The position numbers and the translations under genes were made by a program. The notes beneath the pieces were generated by a model that saw only the letters and a list, made by a program, of their open reading frames with translations, searched no databases and had not been told where the DNA came from. Below are positions 8,952 to 16,446 of a stretch of 64,000 nucleotides of DNA, piece after piece. The DNA is from Vannielia litorea. GTDB taxonomy: Bacteria > Pseudomonadota > Alphaproteobacteria > Rhodobacterales > Rhodobacteraceae. Every line of letters starts with the position of its first letter. Within the stretch, counting starts at the first letter, position 1. The stretch is taken from the NCBI RefSeq assembly GCF_019801175.1, contig NZ_JAHVJR010000002.1, forward strand, positions 434,001 to 498,000, read 5' to 3'.

Positions 8952-8984
8952 CTTTCCGGTCGGGCCGGGCCGCAAAGGCGTTGC

Positions 8985-8999
8985 GTCACTGATGCTGAC
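8985..8999. promoter_or_regulatory. Candidate operator palindrome, site 2 (imperfect copy)
   Basis: GTCACTGATGCTGAC differs from site 1 at two positions and starts exactly 48 bp from it. The surrounding GC before it and CTTT after it are also shared, so roughly 21 bp are repeated directly. It lies in the promoter gap of the secreted-protein/gltB transcript. Confidence 0.5.
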
Positions 9000-9011
9000 C
9001 TTTAACACCCT

Positions 9012-9054
9012 GCGTATGCATGGGATGTGCATGGGTTGTGCATCAGTTCTGCAT
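9012..9054 (+). repeat. Phased intergenic repeat: four TGCAT words at 11-bp spacing (copy 1)
   Basis: TGCAT starts at 9017, 9028, 9039 and 9050, an exact 11-bp period. It is preceded by GCGTA, and the spacers are GGGATG, GGGTTG and CAGTTC. A second copy on the opposite strand at 31107-31149 matches at 39 of 43 positions. This copy lies 23 bp beyond the gltD stop, reading on gltD's strand as ATGCA...ATGCATACGC. It is not an obvious terminator. A multimeric protein-binding site on one face of the helix is the simplest reading. Confidence 0.7.
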
Positions 9055-9077
9055 GCGACCTTTCGCCGTTTCAGCCC

Positions 9078-10514
9078 TTATTCTGCAGCCACCGCACGGG
9101 CGGCACCGAACTTCTCAAGGATCGCCTCGGCGGCCTCGCGGCCATCGCGGATGGCCCAGACCACGAGCGAAGCGCCGCGCTGGATATCCCCCACCGCATA
9201 GACGTTTTCCATCGGGGTCTCATGGGTCAGGAAATCGGCCTTCACGGTGCCCCAGCGGGTCACCTGAAGCTCGGGCTGATCCCAGAGCGTGGGCAGATCC
9301 TCGGGCTCGAAGCCGAGCGCCTGGATGACCAGATCGGCCTTCTCGACGTAGTCGGAGCCTTCAATGATCTCAGGGCTTTGGCGGCCGGAGGCATCGGGCG
9401 CGCCAAGGCGCATCTTCTGCACCATCACGCCTTCGACGGTCGCATCGCCGGTGAAGCCCTTGGGCGCGGAGAGCCAGACGAACTCGACGCCCTCTTCCTC
9501 GGCATTGGCCACTTCGCGCTGGGAGCCAGGCATGTTGGCCCGGTCGCGGCGGTAGAGGCATTTCACGCTGGTCGCGCCCTGACGGATGGAGGTGCGCACG
9601 CAGTCCATCGCGGTGTCGCCACCGCCGATGACGACCACGTTCTTGCCCTCAGCGTTAAGCGTGCCATCCTCGAACTCGGCAACCGCGTCGCCAAAGCTCT
9701 TCTTGTTGGAAGCGGTAAGGAAATCAATGGCTTTCACGATGCCCTTGGCGCCAACCCCGGGAGCCTGAAGCTCGCGGGTCTTGTAGACACCGGTGGCGAT
9801 GATGATCGCGCCGTGGGCCTTCTGGATGTCCTCGAAAGAGATATCCTCGCCCACGTTGCAGTTGAGCTTGAAGGTCACGCCGCCGTCTTCGAGCTGCTTG
9901 TTGCGGCGCATCACAACGTCTTTCTCCAGCTTGAAGCCGGGGATGCCGTAGGTCAGCAGGCCGCCCGCACGGTCGTAACGGTCATAGACCGTGACCTGAA
10001 CGCCAGCGCGGCGCAGCATGTCGGCGGCGGCAAGGCCACCGGGGCCTGCGCCGATGATGCCCACGCTCTCGGGGCGCTCCTCGAGCGGCTTCGGCGGCTC
10101 GACCCAGCCGTTTTCCCACGCGGTATCAGTGATGTACTTCTCCACCGAGCCGATGGTCACCGTGCCGTGGCCGGACTGCTCGATCACGCAGTTGCCCTCG
10201 CAGAGACGATCCTGCGGGCAGATGCGGCCGCAGATCTCGGGGAAGGTGTTGGTCGCTTGGCTGATTTCGTAGGCTTCCTTCAGCCGCCCGGTCGCGGTGA
10301 GGCGGAGCCAGTCGGGGATGTTGTTGTGCAGCGGGCAGTGGCTCTGGCAGTAGGGCACGCCACACTGGCTGCACCGGCTCGACTGCGCCTCGGCGCGCTC
10401 TGCCGCAAACTCCGCGTAAATCTCTTTGAAATCATTCGAGCGTACATTGGCCTCCCGCTTCTCGGGCATCTGGCGTTCTAGCTCGACGAATTTCAGCATG
10501 GGCTGCTTGGCCAT
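9078..10514 (-). CDS. gltD: Glutamate synthase (NADPH) small subunit
   Basis: GltD passes electrons from NADPH through FAD and [4Fe-4S] clusters to GltB. The 478 residues show an N-terminal cysteine cluster (CSQCGVPYCQSHCPLHNNIP, then CGRICPQDRLCEGNC). Next come the FAD-binding GAGPGGLAAADMLRRAG, the NADPH-binding VIGGGDTAMDC and the closing FAD motif AVGDIQRGASLVVWAI. The ATG at 10514 has AAGGAG 6 bp upstream. Transcription starts in the 10515-10724 gap, which holds one full and one half palindrome of the type also found before the gltB unit. A 168-bp gap follows before the next gene, so gltD may be transcribed separately from gltB. Confidence 0.97.
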   Translation of the reverse strand: MAKQPMLKFVELERQMPEKREANVRSNDFKEIYAEFAAERAEAQSSRCSQCGVPYCQSHCPLHNNIPDWLRLTATGRLKEAYEISQATNTFPEICGRICPQDRLCEGNCVIEQSGHGTVTIGSVEKYITDTAWENGWVEPPKPLEERPESVGIIGAGPGGLAAADMLRRAGVQVTVYDRYDRAGGLLTYGIPGFKLEKDVVMRRNKQLEDGGVTFKLNCNVGEDISFEDIQKAHGAIIIATGVYKTRELQAPGVGAKGIVKAIDFLTASNKKSFGDAVAEFEDGTLNAEGKNVVVIGGGDTAMDCVRTSIRQGATSVKCLYRRDRANMPGSQREVANAEEEGVEFVWLSAPKGFTGDATVEGVMVQKMRLGAPDASGRQSPEIIEGSDYVEKADLVIQALGFEPEDLPTLWDQPELQVTRWGTVKADFLTHETPMENVYAVGDIQRGASLVVWAIRDGREAAEAILEKFGAARAVAAE

Positions 10515-10567
10515 GACGTCTCCTTACGTTTCGTCGTCTGCCTACACGGATAGCGCAGGGAATAAAA

Positions 10568-10582
10568 GTCAGATGTGCTGAC
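10568..10582. promoter_or_regulatory. Candidate operator palindrome GTCAG-N5-CTGAC, site 3 (upstream of gltD)
   Basis: GTCAG-ATGTG-CTGAC lies 54 bp upstream of the gltD ATG and is followed by CTAATTTT. It has the same arms and spacing as the sites at 8937 and 8985. This is the main evidence that gltD and the gltB unit answer to one regulator. Confidence 0.55.
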
Positions 10583-10642
10583 CTAATTTTGCGATTTTGG
10601 GCTACTGTCTGGCCCGGACTGCGTCAACTCCCCAGATTTTGT

Positions 10643-10657
10643 GTCAGCACAGTTTAC
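10643..10657. promoter_or_regulatory. Possible degenerate fourth operator site (gltD/uppP intergenic)
   Basis: GTCAG-CACAG-TTTAC is followed by CTATTTT, much like the CTAATTTT after site 3. One arm is intact and the other is degenerate. It is 68 bp before uppP and could serve either divergent promoter. Confidence 0.3.
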
Positions 10658-10724
10658 CTATTTTCGCGCTTCCCTCTGTCTGCCTGTTCTGTAGGCTGCA
10701 AAAAAACCAGCCGGGCAGGGCAGC

Positions 10725-11528
10725 ATGGAACTCTGGCAACTCCTGATTATCGCGATAATTCAAGGCATTACAGAGTTTCTGCCGATCTCCTCCTCGGGGC
10801 ACCTCATCCTTTTGCCCGGCCTCACCGGAATGCACGACCAAGGGCAGGTTATTGATGTGGCAGTTCATGTCGGCACCCTTTTTGCCGTCATTCTCTATTT
10901 CCGGCAGGATGTTGCCGCTGCCGCCGGTGGCACGCTCCGGCTCGCGCAGGGCAAGGTCGACACGCCCGGCGCGCGGCTGGCATGGCTGCTGATCCTCGCA
11001 ACGATTCCCGTGATCCTCTTCGGCCTTGTCCTCAAGCTGACCGGGCTGGACGATCAGCTGCGCTCGGTCGCGGTGATCGGATGGACGATGCTGATCTTCG
11101 GGCTCGTTCTCTATTGGGCCGACCAGAAGGGGGCCGAGGTGAAGGAGAGCACGGACTGGAACCTGAAGGACGCGCTCATCATGGGGCTCTGGCAGGCGGT
11201 CGCGCTGATCCCCGGCACCTCGCGCTCGGGCATCACCATCACCGCCGCCCGCAGCCTTGGCTACAAGCGGGAAGACGGCGCCAAGCTGGCGATGTTGATG
11301 TCGATCCCCACGATCGCGGCCTCCGGTGTGTTGCTCGGCGCGGAGGTAGTTGCCACCGCCGATGCGCAGGCAGCGAAGGATGCAGCCATCGCCGCCTTCT
11401 TCGCCTTCATCTCCGCACTGCTCGCGCTCACGCTGATGATGCGCCTGCTGAAGTCGGTCAGCTTCACGCCCTACGTGATCTACCGGGTGATCCTCGGCCT
11501 GTTCCTGCTGTGGTGGGCCTACGCCTGA
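10725..11528 (+). CDS. uppP: Undecaprenyl-diphosphatase (BacA/UppP family)
   Basis: UppP dephosphorylates undecaprenyl pyrophosphate at the inner membrane, recycling the lipid carrier for peptidoglycan and surface polysaccharides. The 267-residue protein is very hydrophobic, with about eight membrane segments. Both family signatures are present: QGITEFLPISSSGHL near the N-terminus (residues 13-27) and PGTSRSGITITAAR in the middle. It diverges from gltD and is convergent with the NDUFA9-like gene 9 bp beyond its stop. Confidence 0.96.
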   Translation: MELWQLLIIAIIQGITEFLPISSSGHLILLPGLTGMHDQGQVIDVAVHVGTLFAVILYFRQDVAAAAGGTLRLAQGKVDTPGARLAWLLILATIPVILFGLVLKLTGLDDQLRSVAVIGWTMLIFGLVLYWADQKGAEVKESTDWNLKDALIMGLWQAVALIPGTSRSGITITAARSLGYKREDGAKLAMLMSIPTIAASGVLLGAEVVATADAQAAKDAAIAAFFAFISALLALTLMMRLLKSVSFTPYVIYRVILGLFLLWWAYA

Positions 11529-11537
11529 CCCGCGGCC

Positions 11538-12521
11538 TCAGGCCTTCAGCTTGCCCGCCGATTCCTTGATCGCGTCATACTGGCCGGAGGGCCGGTATTT
11601 CCACATGTAGTCGGGCAGTTCGGCCTCCATCGGGGTGGGGGTGATGCCGAGGCTCTCCAGCCCGCTGGCGCCCGCGGCCACCACGTTGTCGACCCCGAGG
11701 CTCTTCACCTGATCGCGGTTGATCAGGGAGTTGGTGAAGAGCCCGCCGGTCACGGTTTGCGCCATGTCGAGCGAGCCTGCCATCAGGCGGGCGACGAAGG
11801 CGGGCTGGGGGACGATGATCTTCTTGCGGCGGATGATCTGAAGCACCTTTTCGACCAGCGCGCGGATGGTCAGCACCTCCGGCCCGCCCAGCTCATAGGT
11901 GCCGGCCTCTACCTCACCCAGCGTAGCCTTTTCGGCGGCGGCGGCCACGTCATCGACGAAGACGGGCTGCACCTGGGTCTCCGCGCCGATCACCGGCAGG
12001 AACGGCCCGAAACGGGCCATCGAGGCGTAGAGATTGATGAAGCCGTCCTCGGGGCCGAACATCAGCGAAGGGCGCAGAATCACCGCCTCGGCAAAGCCCG
12101 CCCTAACGGCCTCCTCACCCTTGCCCTTGGTCTGGTAATAAGCGCTCGGCCCCTCGGCATCGGCTCCGATGGCGGAGACGTGGACCATGCGGGCAACGCC
12201 CTGCTCCGCCGCGATCCGCGCAATGCGACCCGCGCCATCGACATGCACAGCGTCCATGTTGTTCTTGCCGTAGGTTCCGCCCACGCCGACGCAGTTGATC
12301 ACCACGTCCGCGCCCTGCATCGCGGCGGCCACGGAGGCATCGTCGCGGATATTGCAGAAGATCGGCTCGACCTGGCCGACAACGCCGTAGGGCTTGAGGA
12401 AGAGGGCCTCGTTGGGGCGGCGCACCGCAGCGCGCACCCGCCATCCCTGCTTGGCCAGCCTGCGGGCGATGTAGCGCCCCAGAAAGCCGGAACCGCCATA
12501 GATGGTAACGAGCTTCGACAT
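11538..12521 (-). CDS. Complex I NDUFA9-subunit family protein (atypical NAD(P)-binding SDR)
   Basis: From the ATG at 12521 (AAGGGAG ribosome site 9 bp before) the product is 327 residues; the frame runs further upstream without a credible start. The Rossmann motif VTIYGGSGFLGRYIARRLAKQG opens the protein, then NCVGVGGTYGKNN and HVSAIGAD with a YYQTKGKGE segment in place of the classical active site. Such atypical extended SDRs are homologues of the mitochondrial complex I accessory subunit NDUFA9 and may bind NADPH structurally. It could alternatively be a quinone- or carotenoid-linked reductase. Its only neighbour on this strand is more than 1 kb away. Confidence 0.8.
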   Translation of the reverse strand: MSKLVTIYGGSGFLGRYIARRLAKQGWRVRAAVRRPNEALFLKPYGVVGQVEPIFCNIRDDASVAAAMQGADVVINCVGVGGTYGKNNMDAVHVDGAGRIARIAAEQGVARMVHVSAIGADAEGPSAYYQTKGKGEEAVRAGFAEAVILRPSLMFGPEDGFINLYASMARFGPFLPVIGAETQVQPVFVDDVAAAAEKATLGEVEAGTYELGGPEVLTIRALVEKVLQIIRRKKIIVPQPAFVARLMAGSLDMAQTVTGGLFTNSLINRDQVKSLGVDNVVAAGASGLESLGITPTPMEAELPDYMWKYRPSGQYDAIKESAGKLKA

Positions 12522-12604
12522 AACAGATGTCTCCCTTGCTGGCTGAATTGCTGATAGCTTCCTGCGCCCCACCGGGCAAGGCGCGAATGGCCGCAGAACT
12601 GTGG

Positions 12605-12633
12605 TTGACACCCCCGTTCGGCGCATATATCTG
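12605..12633 (+). promoter_or_regulatory. Probable sigma-70 promoter of tRNA-Leu
   Basis: A perfect -35 hexamer TTGACA (12605-12610) is followed, 15-17 bp later, by a TATATCTG region (12626-12633) serving as -10. The tRNA 5' end is 18 bp downstream of the -10 region. No other gene follows that could use it. Confidence 0.6.
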
Positions 12634-12650
12634 CCCCTCTCACGACACCT

Positions 12651-12737
12651 GCCCAGGTGGCGGAATTGGTAGACGCGCCAGCTTCAGGTGCTGGTGTCTG
12701 TATGGACGTGGAGGTTCGAGTCCTCTCCTGGGCACCA
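12651..12737 (+). tRNA. tRNA-Leu (anticodon CAG)
   Basis: This 87-nt class II tRNA has acceptor stem GCCCAGG/CCTGGGC (12651-12657 with 12727-12733), discriminator A and an encoded CCA end (12735-12737). The anticodon loop TTCAGGT in a CCAGC/GCTGG stem gives anticodon CAG, reading CUG. The long variable arm (GTCTGTATGGAC) and the T-arm GAGGTTCGAGTCCTC are as expected for tRNA-Leu. Confidence 0.96.
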
Positions 12738-12744
12738 ACGTCGA

Positions 12745-12785
12745 AAGGCCCCCGAGCGCTTTGCGTTTCGGGGGCCTTCGTTTTT
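12745..12785 (+). terminator. Rho-independent terminator after tRNA-Leu
   Basis: An 11-bp perfect stem (AAGGCCCCCGA 12745-12755 with TCGGGGGCCTT 12768-12778) and a 12-nt loop are followed by CG and TTTTT (12781-12785). It starts 8 bp after the tRNA CCA end. Confidence 0.9.
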
Positions 12786-12871
12786 GGCGTGGGCGATTTT
12801 GCGCGGGTAACCGAACCTCAACGCTTTTCTGGTTTCTGGCGGGCGACGGTGCGCGCTCAGAACGAGGCTCG

Positions 12872-13600
12872 ATGCTTGATCGCATGCATATCCGCCGGGG
12901 CTGGCTGGCCCTTATGCTCTGCCTGTGCTGGCTTGGCGCAGCAGAGGCCGCCGACCCGATCTTTGGCGGCGCACGGCCCTTGGGTGCGCGGGCCGGGGCG
13001 GATGCAGGCGCCGGGCCGAGCCTGTTTGCCGGGGTGCAAGAGGGCGGGTTCTTTGCCCCGCTGCCGGACAGGGGGACCGGAGCCGTCCGGGCCAGCCCGC
13101 GACGGGGCTGGACGACCGAGGCGGTTTACTCCGAGTGGATTCGGGGGCTGATCGCCGAGGCGGAGGCCGGGGCGGCGGGGTATGATGCGGTGGTACTGAG
13201 TGCGCGCGTCAAGCCACCAAGCCGCCCGACAGAGATGACCATCGGCGAGATCTACCAGTGGATCGAGGACACTCCGGGCCAGAACCATGCCATCGGACGC
13301 TACCAGTTCATCCCCGTCACCCTGCGCCGCCTCGTGGATCATATCGGCGCGCCGCCGGAGACCCGGTTCAGTCCCGAGGTGCAGGATACGCTGGCCGACC
13401 AACTCTTGCGTGAGGCGGGGCTGGCCGAGCTGCTCGCGGGCACCATGCCACGCAAGACTTTCATGAACCGCCTCGCTACCATCTGGGCCGGGCTGCCGAC
13501 ATCTTCCGGCAAGTCCCACTACCACGGCCACGCGGGCAACAAGGCGACGATGAGCTGGAGCCATTTCGAGGCGGAAATGGCCAAGTTCTTCCCCGAGTAG
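12872..13600 (+). CDS. Secreted lambda-lysozyme-like muramidase
   Basis: A 242-residue exported protein whose signal peptide (LALMLCLCWLGAAEAA) is cleaved near residue 27. The C-terminal ~130 residues resemble phage lambda endolysin-type lytic transglycosylases. Visible are a Glu-Ala-Gly...GYDAVV segment, where lambda has its catalytic Glu, then NHAIGRYQFIP, FSPEVQDTLADQLL and the closing IWAGLP...HYHGHAGNKA. The start is ATG 12872 with GAGG upstream; an ATG at 12884 is possible. The frame upstream runs through the tRNA and is not coding. The enzyme probably cuts periplasmic peptidoglycan. A phage origin, next to a tRNA, is possible. Confidence 0.75.
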   Translation: MLDRMHIRRGWLALMLCLCWLGAAEAADPIFGGARPLGARAGADAGAGPSLFAGVQEGGFFAPLPDRGTGAVRASPRRGWTTEAVYSEWIRGLIAEAEAGAAGYDAVVLSARVKPPSRPTEMTIGEIYQWIEDTPGQNHAIGRYQFIPVTLRRLVDHIGAPPETRFSPEVQDTLADQLLREAGLAELLAGTMPRKTFMNRLATIWAGLPTSSGKSHYHGHAGNKATMSWSHFEAEMAKFFPE

Positions 13601-13679
13601 CGCCCGCTGCTGCGGCGGCATTTGATTTCACACGGCGAAGGGCCTATTTCGGCTCAAACGGCAAAAGAGGCAGCGCATC

Positions 13680-14294
13680 GTGGCAAAGACCCATCTCTAC
13701 AAGAACGACCTCCCCGACGGGCTGGACCTTGGCCCGGTGGTGGCCATCGATTGCGAGACCATGGGCCTCAACCCGCACCGGGACCGGCTGTGCCTTGTGC
13801 AAATGTCGGGCGGCGACGGCGAGGCGCATCTGGTGCAGATTGAGAAAGGCCAGACCGAGGCCCCGAACCTCTGCGCCATGCTGGAAAACCCCGAGGTGCT
13901 GAAGCTTTTCCACTTCGGGCGGTTCGACATCGCCGCGATGTACAATGCCTTCGGCGCGCTGGCCGCGCCGGTCTATTGCACCAAGATCGCCTCCAAGCTG
14001 GTGCGCACCTTCACCGATCGGCACGGGCTGAAATACCTGTGCCAAGAGCTGATCGGGGTGGATATCTCGAAGCAGCAGCAAAGCTCCGATTGGGGTGCGC
14101 CGGAACTGACCGAGGCGCAGCAGAGCTATGCCGCCTCCGATGTGCTGCACCTGCACCAGCTGCGCGACGTGCTGAACGAGCGGCTGGAGCGCGAGGGGCG
14201 GATGGAGCTGGCGCAAAGCTGCTTTGGCTTTCTGCCAACACGTGCCAAGCTGGACCTCGCCGGCTGGCCCGAAATCGACATATTCGCCCATTAG
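13680..14294 (+). CDS. nrnC: Short RNase D-type 3'-5' exonuclease (nanoRNase C)
   Basis: This DEDDy exonuclease of 204 residues has VAIDCETMGL (first Asp/Glu), FHFGRFDIAAM (second Asp) and YAASDVLHLHQL (Tyr and last Asp). It consists of the catalytic domain alone, with no HRDC domains, matching alphaproteobacterial NrnC. NrnC degrades 2-5-nt RNAs and replaces Orn. Annotation pipelines often call it rnd. The start is GTG at 13680 with AAGAGG 9 bp before. It is followed 9 bp later by kdsD, as in other Rhodobacterales. Confidence 0.85.
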   Translation: MAKTHLYKNDLPDGLDLGPVVAIDCETMGLNPHRDRLCLVQMSGGDGEAHLVQIEKGQTEAPNLCAMLENPEVLKLFHFGRFDIAAMYNAFGALAAPVYCTKIASKLVRTFTDRHGLKYLCQELIGVDISKQQQSSDWGAPELTEAQQSYAASDVLHLHQLRDVLNERLEREGRMELAQSCFGFLPTRAKLDLAGWPEIDIFAH

Positions 14295-14303
14295 GCTGCC
14301 GCG

Positions 14304-15281
14304 ATGACAACCCATCCGCCCATCGACCGCGCCACGCTCATCGAAGCGGGCAAGCGGGTGATCGCTCTCGAAACCGAGGGGCTGAGCCGCCTTGCCGATG
14401 GCCTTGGGCCGGGCTTTGCCGAGGCCTGCGAGATGATCCTCGCCGCGCCGGGGCGGGTGATTGTGAGCGGCATGGGCAAATCGGGACATATCGCCCGCAA
14501 GCTTGCGGCCACCTTTGCCTCTACCGGCACGCCTGCGCATTTTGTTCACCCCGCCGAGGCCAGCCACGGCGACCTTGGCATGATGAGCCCGGGCGATGTG
14601 GCGCTGCTGCTCTCCAACTCCGGCGAAACCCCCGAGCTGGCCGACATGATCGCCCACACCCGGCGCTTCGGCATTCCGCTCATCGGGGTGGCCTCGAACC
14701 CGGAGAGCACGCTGCTGAAGCGGGCCGATTGCGCGATTGTCCTGCCCCGCGCCGAAGAGGCCTGCGAGGAGGGGATCGTGCCGACGACCTCCACTACGAT
14801 GACGCTGGCGCTGGGCGATGCGCTGGCCGTGGCGCTGATGAAGCACCGCCGGTTCACGCCCGAAAAGTTCCGCGACTTTCACCCCGGCGGCAAGTTGGGC
14901 GCGCGGCTGGCAAAGGTGCGCGACCTCATGCACGGAGCCGATGCGCTGCCTCTTGCCGCTCCCGGAACGCCTATGAGCGAGGCCCTGCTTACCATGAGCC
15001 AGAGCGGCTTTGGCGTGGTGGGCGTGGCGGCGCAGGATGGTAGGCTTCACGGTATCGTCACCGACGGTGACTTGCGCCGGCACATGTCGGGGCTTCTGGA
15101 TCATACCGTGGATGAAGTCATGACAGAGAACCCCCTGACCATCGGTCCCGACGCGCTTGCCGCCGAGGCGCTTGCGTTGATGAACGGTCGGAAGATCACC
15201 TGCCTTTTCGTGCTCTCGCCGGAGGGCCGGGCCGAGGGGCTGCTCCACATCCACGATTGCTTGCGCGCGGGGGTGGCCTGA
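14304..15281 (+). CDS. kdsD: D-arabinose-5-phosphate isomerase (KdsD/KpsF)
   Basis: KdsD converts ribulose-5-phosphate to arabinose-5-phosphate, the first committed precursor of Kdo. The 325 residues comprise a SIS sugar-isomerase domain (VIVSGMGKSGHIARKLAATF, LLLSNSGETPEL, PTTSTTMTLALGDALAVALM) and two C-terminal CBS domains ending at HIHDCLRAG. It begins the Kdo/LPS transport operon kdsD-lptC-lptA-lptB with gaps of about 10 bp. The kdsB gene for the later Kdo activation step lies in the polysaccharide operon at 28478-29278. Confidence 0.95.
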   Translation: MTTHPPIDRATLIEAGKRVIALETEGLSRLADGLGPGFAEACEMILAAPGRVIVSGMGKSGHIARKLAATFASTGTPAHFVHPAEASHGDLGMMSPGDVALLLSNSGETPELADMIAHTRRFGIPLIGVASNPESTLLKRADCAIVLPRAEEACEEGIVPTTSTTMTLALGDALAVALMKHRRFTPEKFRDFHPGGKLGARLAKVRDLMHGADALPLAAPGTPMSEALLTMSQSGFGVVGVAAQDGRLHGIVTDGDLRRHMSGLLDHTVDEVMTENPLTIGPDALAAEALALMNGRKITCLFVLSPEGRAEGLLHIHDCLRAGVA

Positions 15282-15291
15282 GGGCGCGGTC

Positions 15292-15909
15292 ATGTCGGTT
15301 TACGACAACAGCTATTCCCGCTTCGTCTCGATGGCCAAGATCGTGCTGCCGCTGGCGGCGCTGGCGATGCTCTCCACGCTGTTTCTGGTCGCCCGCACGG
15401 TCGACCCAACCCGCTCGATCCCCTACGCCGATGTCGATGTGAACGAGCTGGCGCGCGAGCAGCGCATCTCGGCCCCAAACTACTCGGGCGTCACCCGCGA
15501 CGGGTCGGCGATTTCCATCGCCGCCTCCACCGCCCGGCCCGATCCCGACAATGAGCACCTGGTCTCGGCGACCGACCTGAGCGCGAAGCTCGAAACCGAG
15601 GGCGGCGCGACCTATGAACTTTTCTCCCTCTCTGGGCAGATCGACACCGAGGCCGGGCAGGCGGTGCTGAACGGCGGCGTCATCATCACCACCCCCACGG
15701 GCTATCGCGTGACCTCGGAAGAGATCACCACCGCGCTGGAGCGCACCGAGATCGAATCGCCCGGCCCGGTGCAGGCCGAAGGCCCCGCCGGCGTGCTGGA
15801 CGCGGGCAGCATGCGGCTTGCCCGCGCCGAAGAGGGCGACGAGGCCAGCGGCTACCTTCTGGTTTTCAACGGAGGGGTGAAACTGGTATACACCCCGCCA
15901 AGCGAATAG
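15292..15909 (+). CDS. lptC: LPS export protein LptC
   Basis: LptC is the bitopic inner-membrane protein that receives LPS from LptB2FG and passes it to LptA. The 205 residues have one N-terminal membrane anchor (about 14-34, ending in ARTVDPTR) and a periplasmic beta-jellyroll (SAPNYSGVTRDGS, DTEAGQAVLNGGVIITTPTGY). The gene position between kdsD and lptA supports the call despite low sequence conservation. A 12-bp gap separates it from lptA. Confidence 0.88.
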   Translation: MSVYDNSYSRFVSMAKIVLPLAALAMLSTLFLVARTVDPTRSIPYADVDVNELAREQRISAPNYSGVTRDGSAISIAASTARPDPDNEHLVSATDLSAKLETEGGATYELFSLSGQIDTEAGQAVLNGGVIITTPTGYRVTSEEITTALERTEIESPGPVQAEGPAGVLDAGSMRLARAEEGDEASGYLLVFNGGVKLVYTPPSE

Positions 15910-15921
15910 GAATTATTCTCC

Positions 15922-16446
15922 GTGACTTTCAAACGCGCGACTTTCAAACGCCTCTTTCTGGCCGGGTGCCTCGCGGCTTTTGCCGGGCTTTCCGGCCCGG
16001 TGCTGGCGCAGGGCGCCAACGTGGCCTTCGGGGCGCTGAAGCATGACAGCTCGCTGCCCGTCGAGATCGCCGCCGATCAGCTCCAGATCAACCAGGAGAC
16101 CGGCAAGGCCGTGTTCCGGGGCAATGTGGAGGTGGGACAGGGTGAGATGCGTCTGGCGGCTGCGATGGTCGAGGTGGAATACGAGGGCGGCGAAAGCGCG
16201 ACCGGCAAGGTCAGCCGTTTGCACGCCACCGGCGGCGTCACGCTGGTGAGCGGGGCCGAGGCGGCCGAGGCACGTGAGGCGGTGTACACCATTGGCTCCA
16301 GCGAGATCGTGATGACCGGCGACGTGCTGCTGACCCAGGGCCAGAACGCGCTTTCTGGCCAGAAGCTGGTGGTCGACCTCGACAAGGGGACCGGCGTGAT
16401 GGAAGGCCGCGTGCGCACCGTCTTCCGGTCGGACGCGGAAAATTGA
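15922..16446 (+). CDS. lptA: LPS transport periplasmic protein LptA (OstA-like)
   Basis: The 174-residue protein starts at a GTG and has a signal peptide ending at GPVLAQG (about residue 30). An OstA/LptA beta-jellyroll follows (LPVEIAADQLQINQETGKAVF, RGNVEVGQGEMRL, VVDLDKGTGVMEG). It forms the periplasmic bridge carrying LPS to the outer membrane. Its stop codon overlaps the TTG start of lptB by 3 bases (TTGA), which implies coupled translation. Confidence 0.93.
   Translation: MTFKRATFKRLFLAGCLAAFAGLSGPVLAQGANVAFGALKHDSSLPVEIAADQLQINQETGKAVFRGNVEVGQGEMRLAAAMVEVEYEGGESATGKVSRLHATGGVTLVSGAEAAEAREAVYTIGSSEIVMTGDVLLTQGQNALSGQKLVVDLDKGTGVMEGRVRTVFRSDAEN

Noticed and set aside
9012..9054. CRISPR-like or plasmid iteron array at the TGCAT repeats
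   Set aside because: Units are only 11 bp with no spacers of protospacer length and no cas or rep gene nearby.
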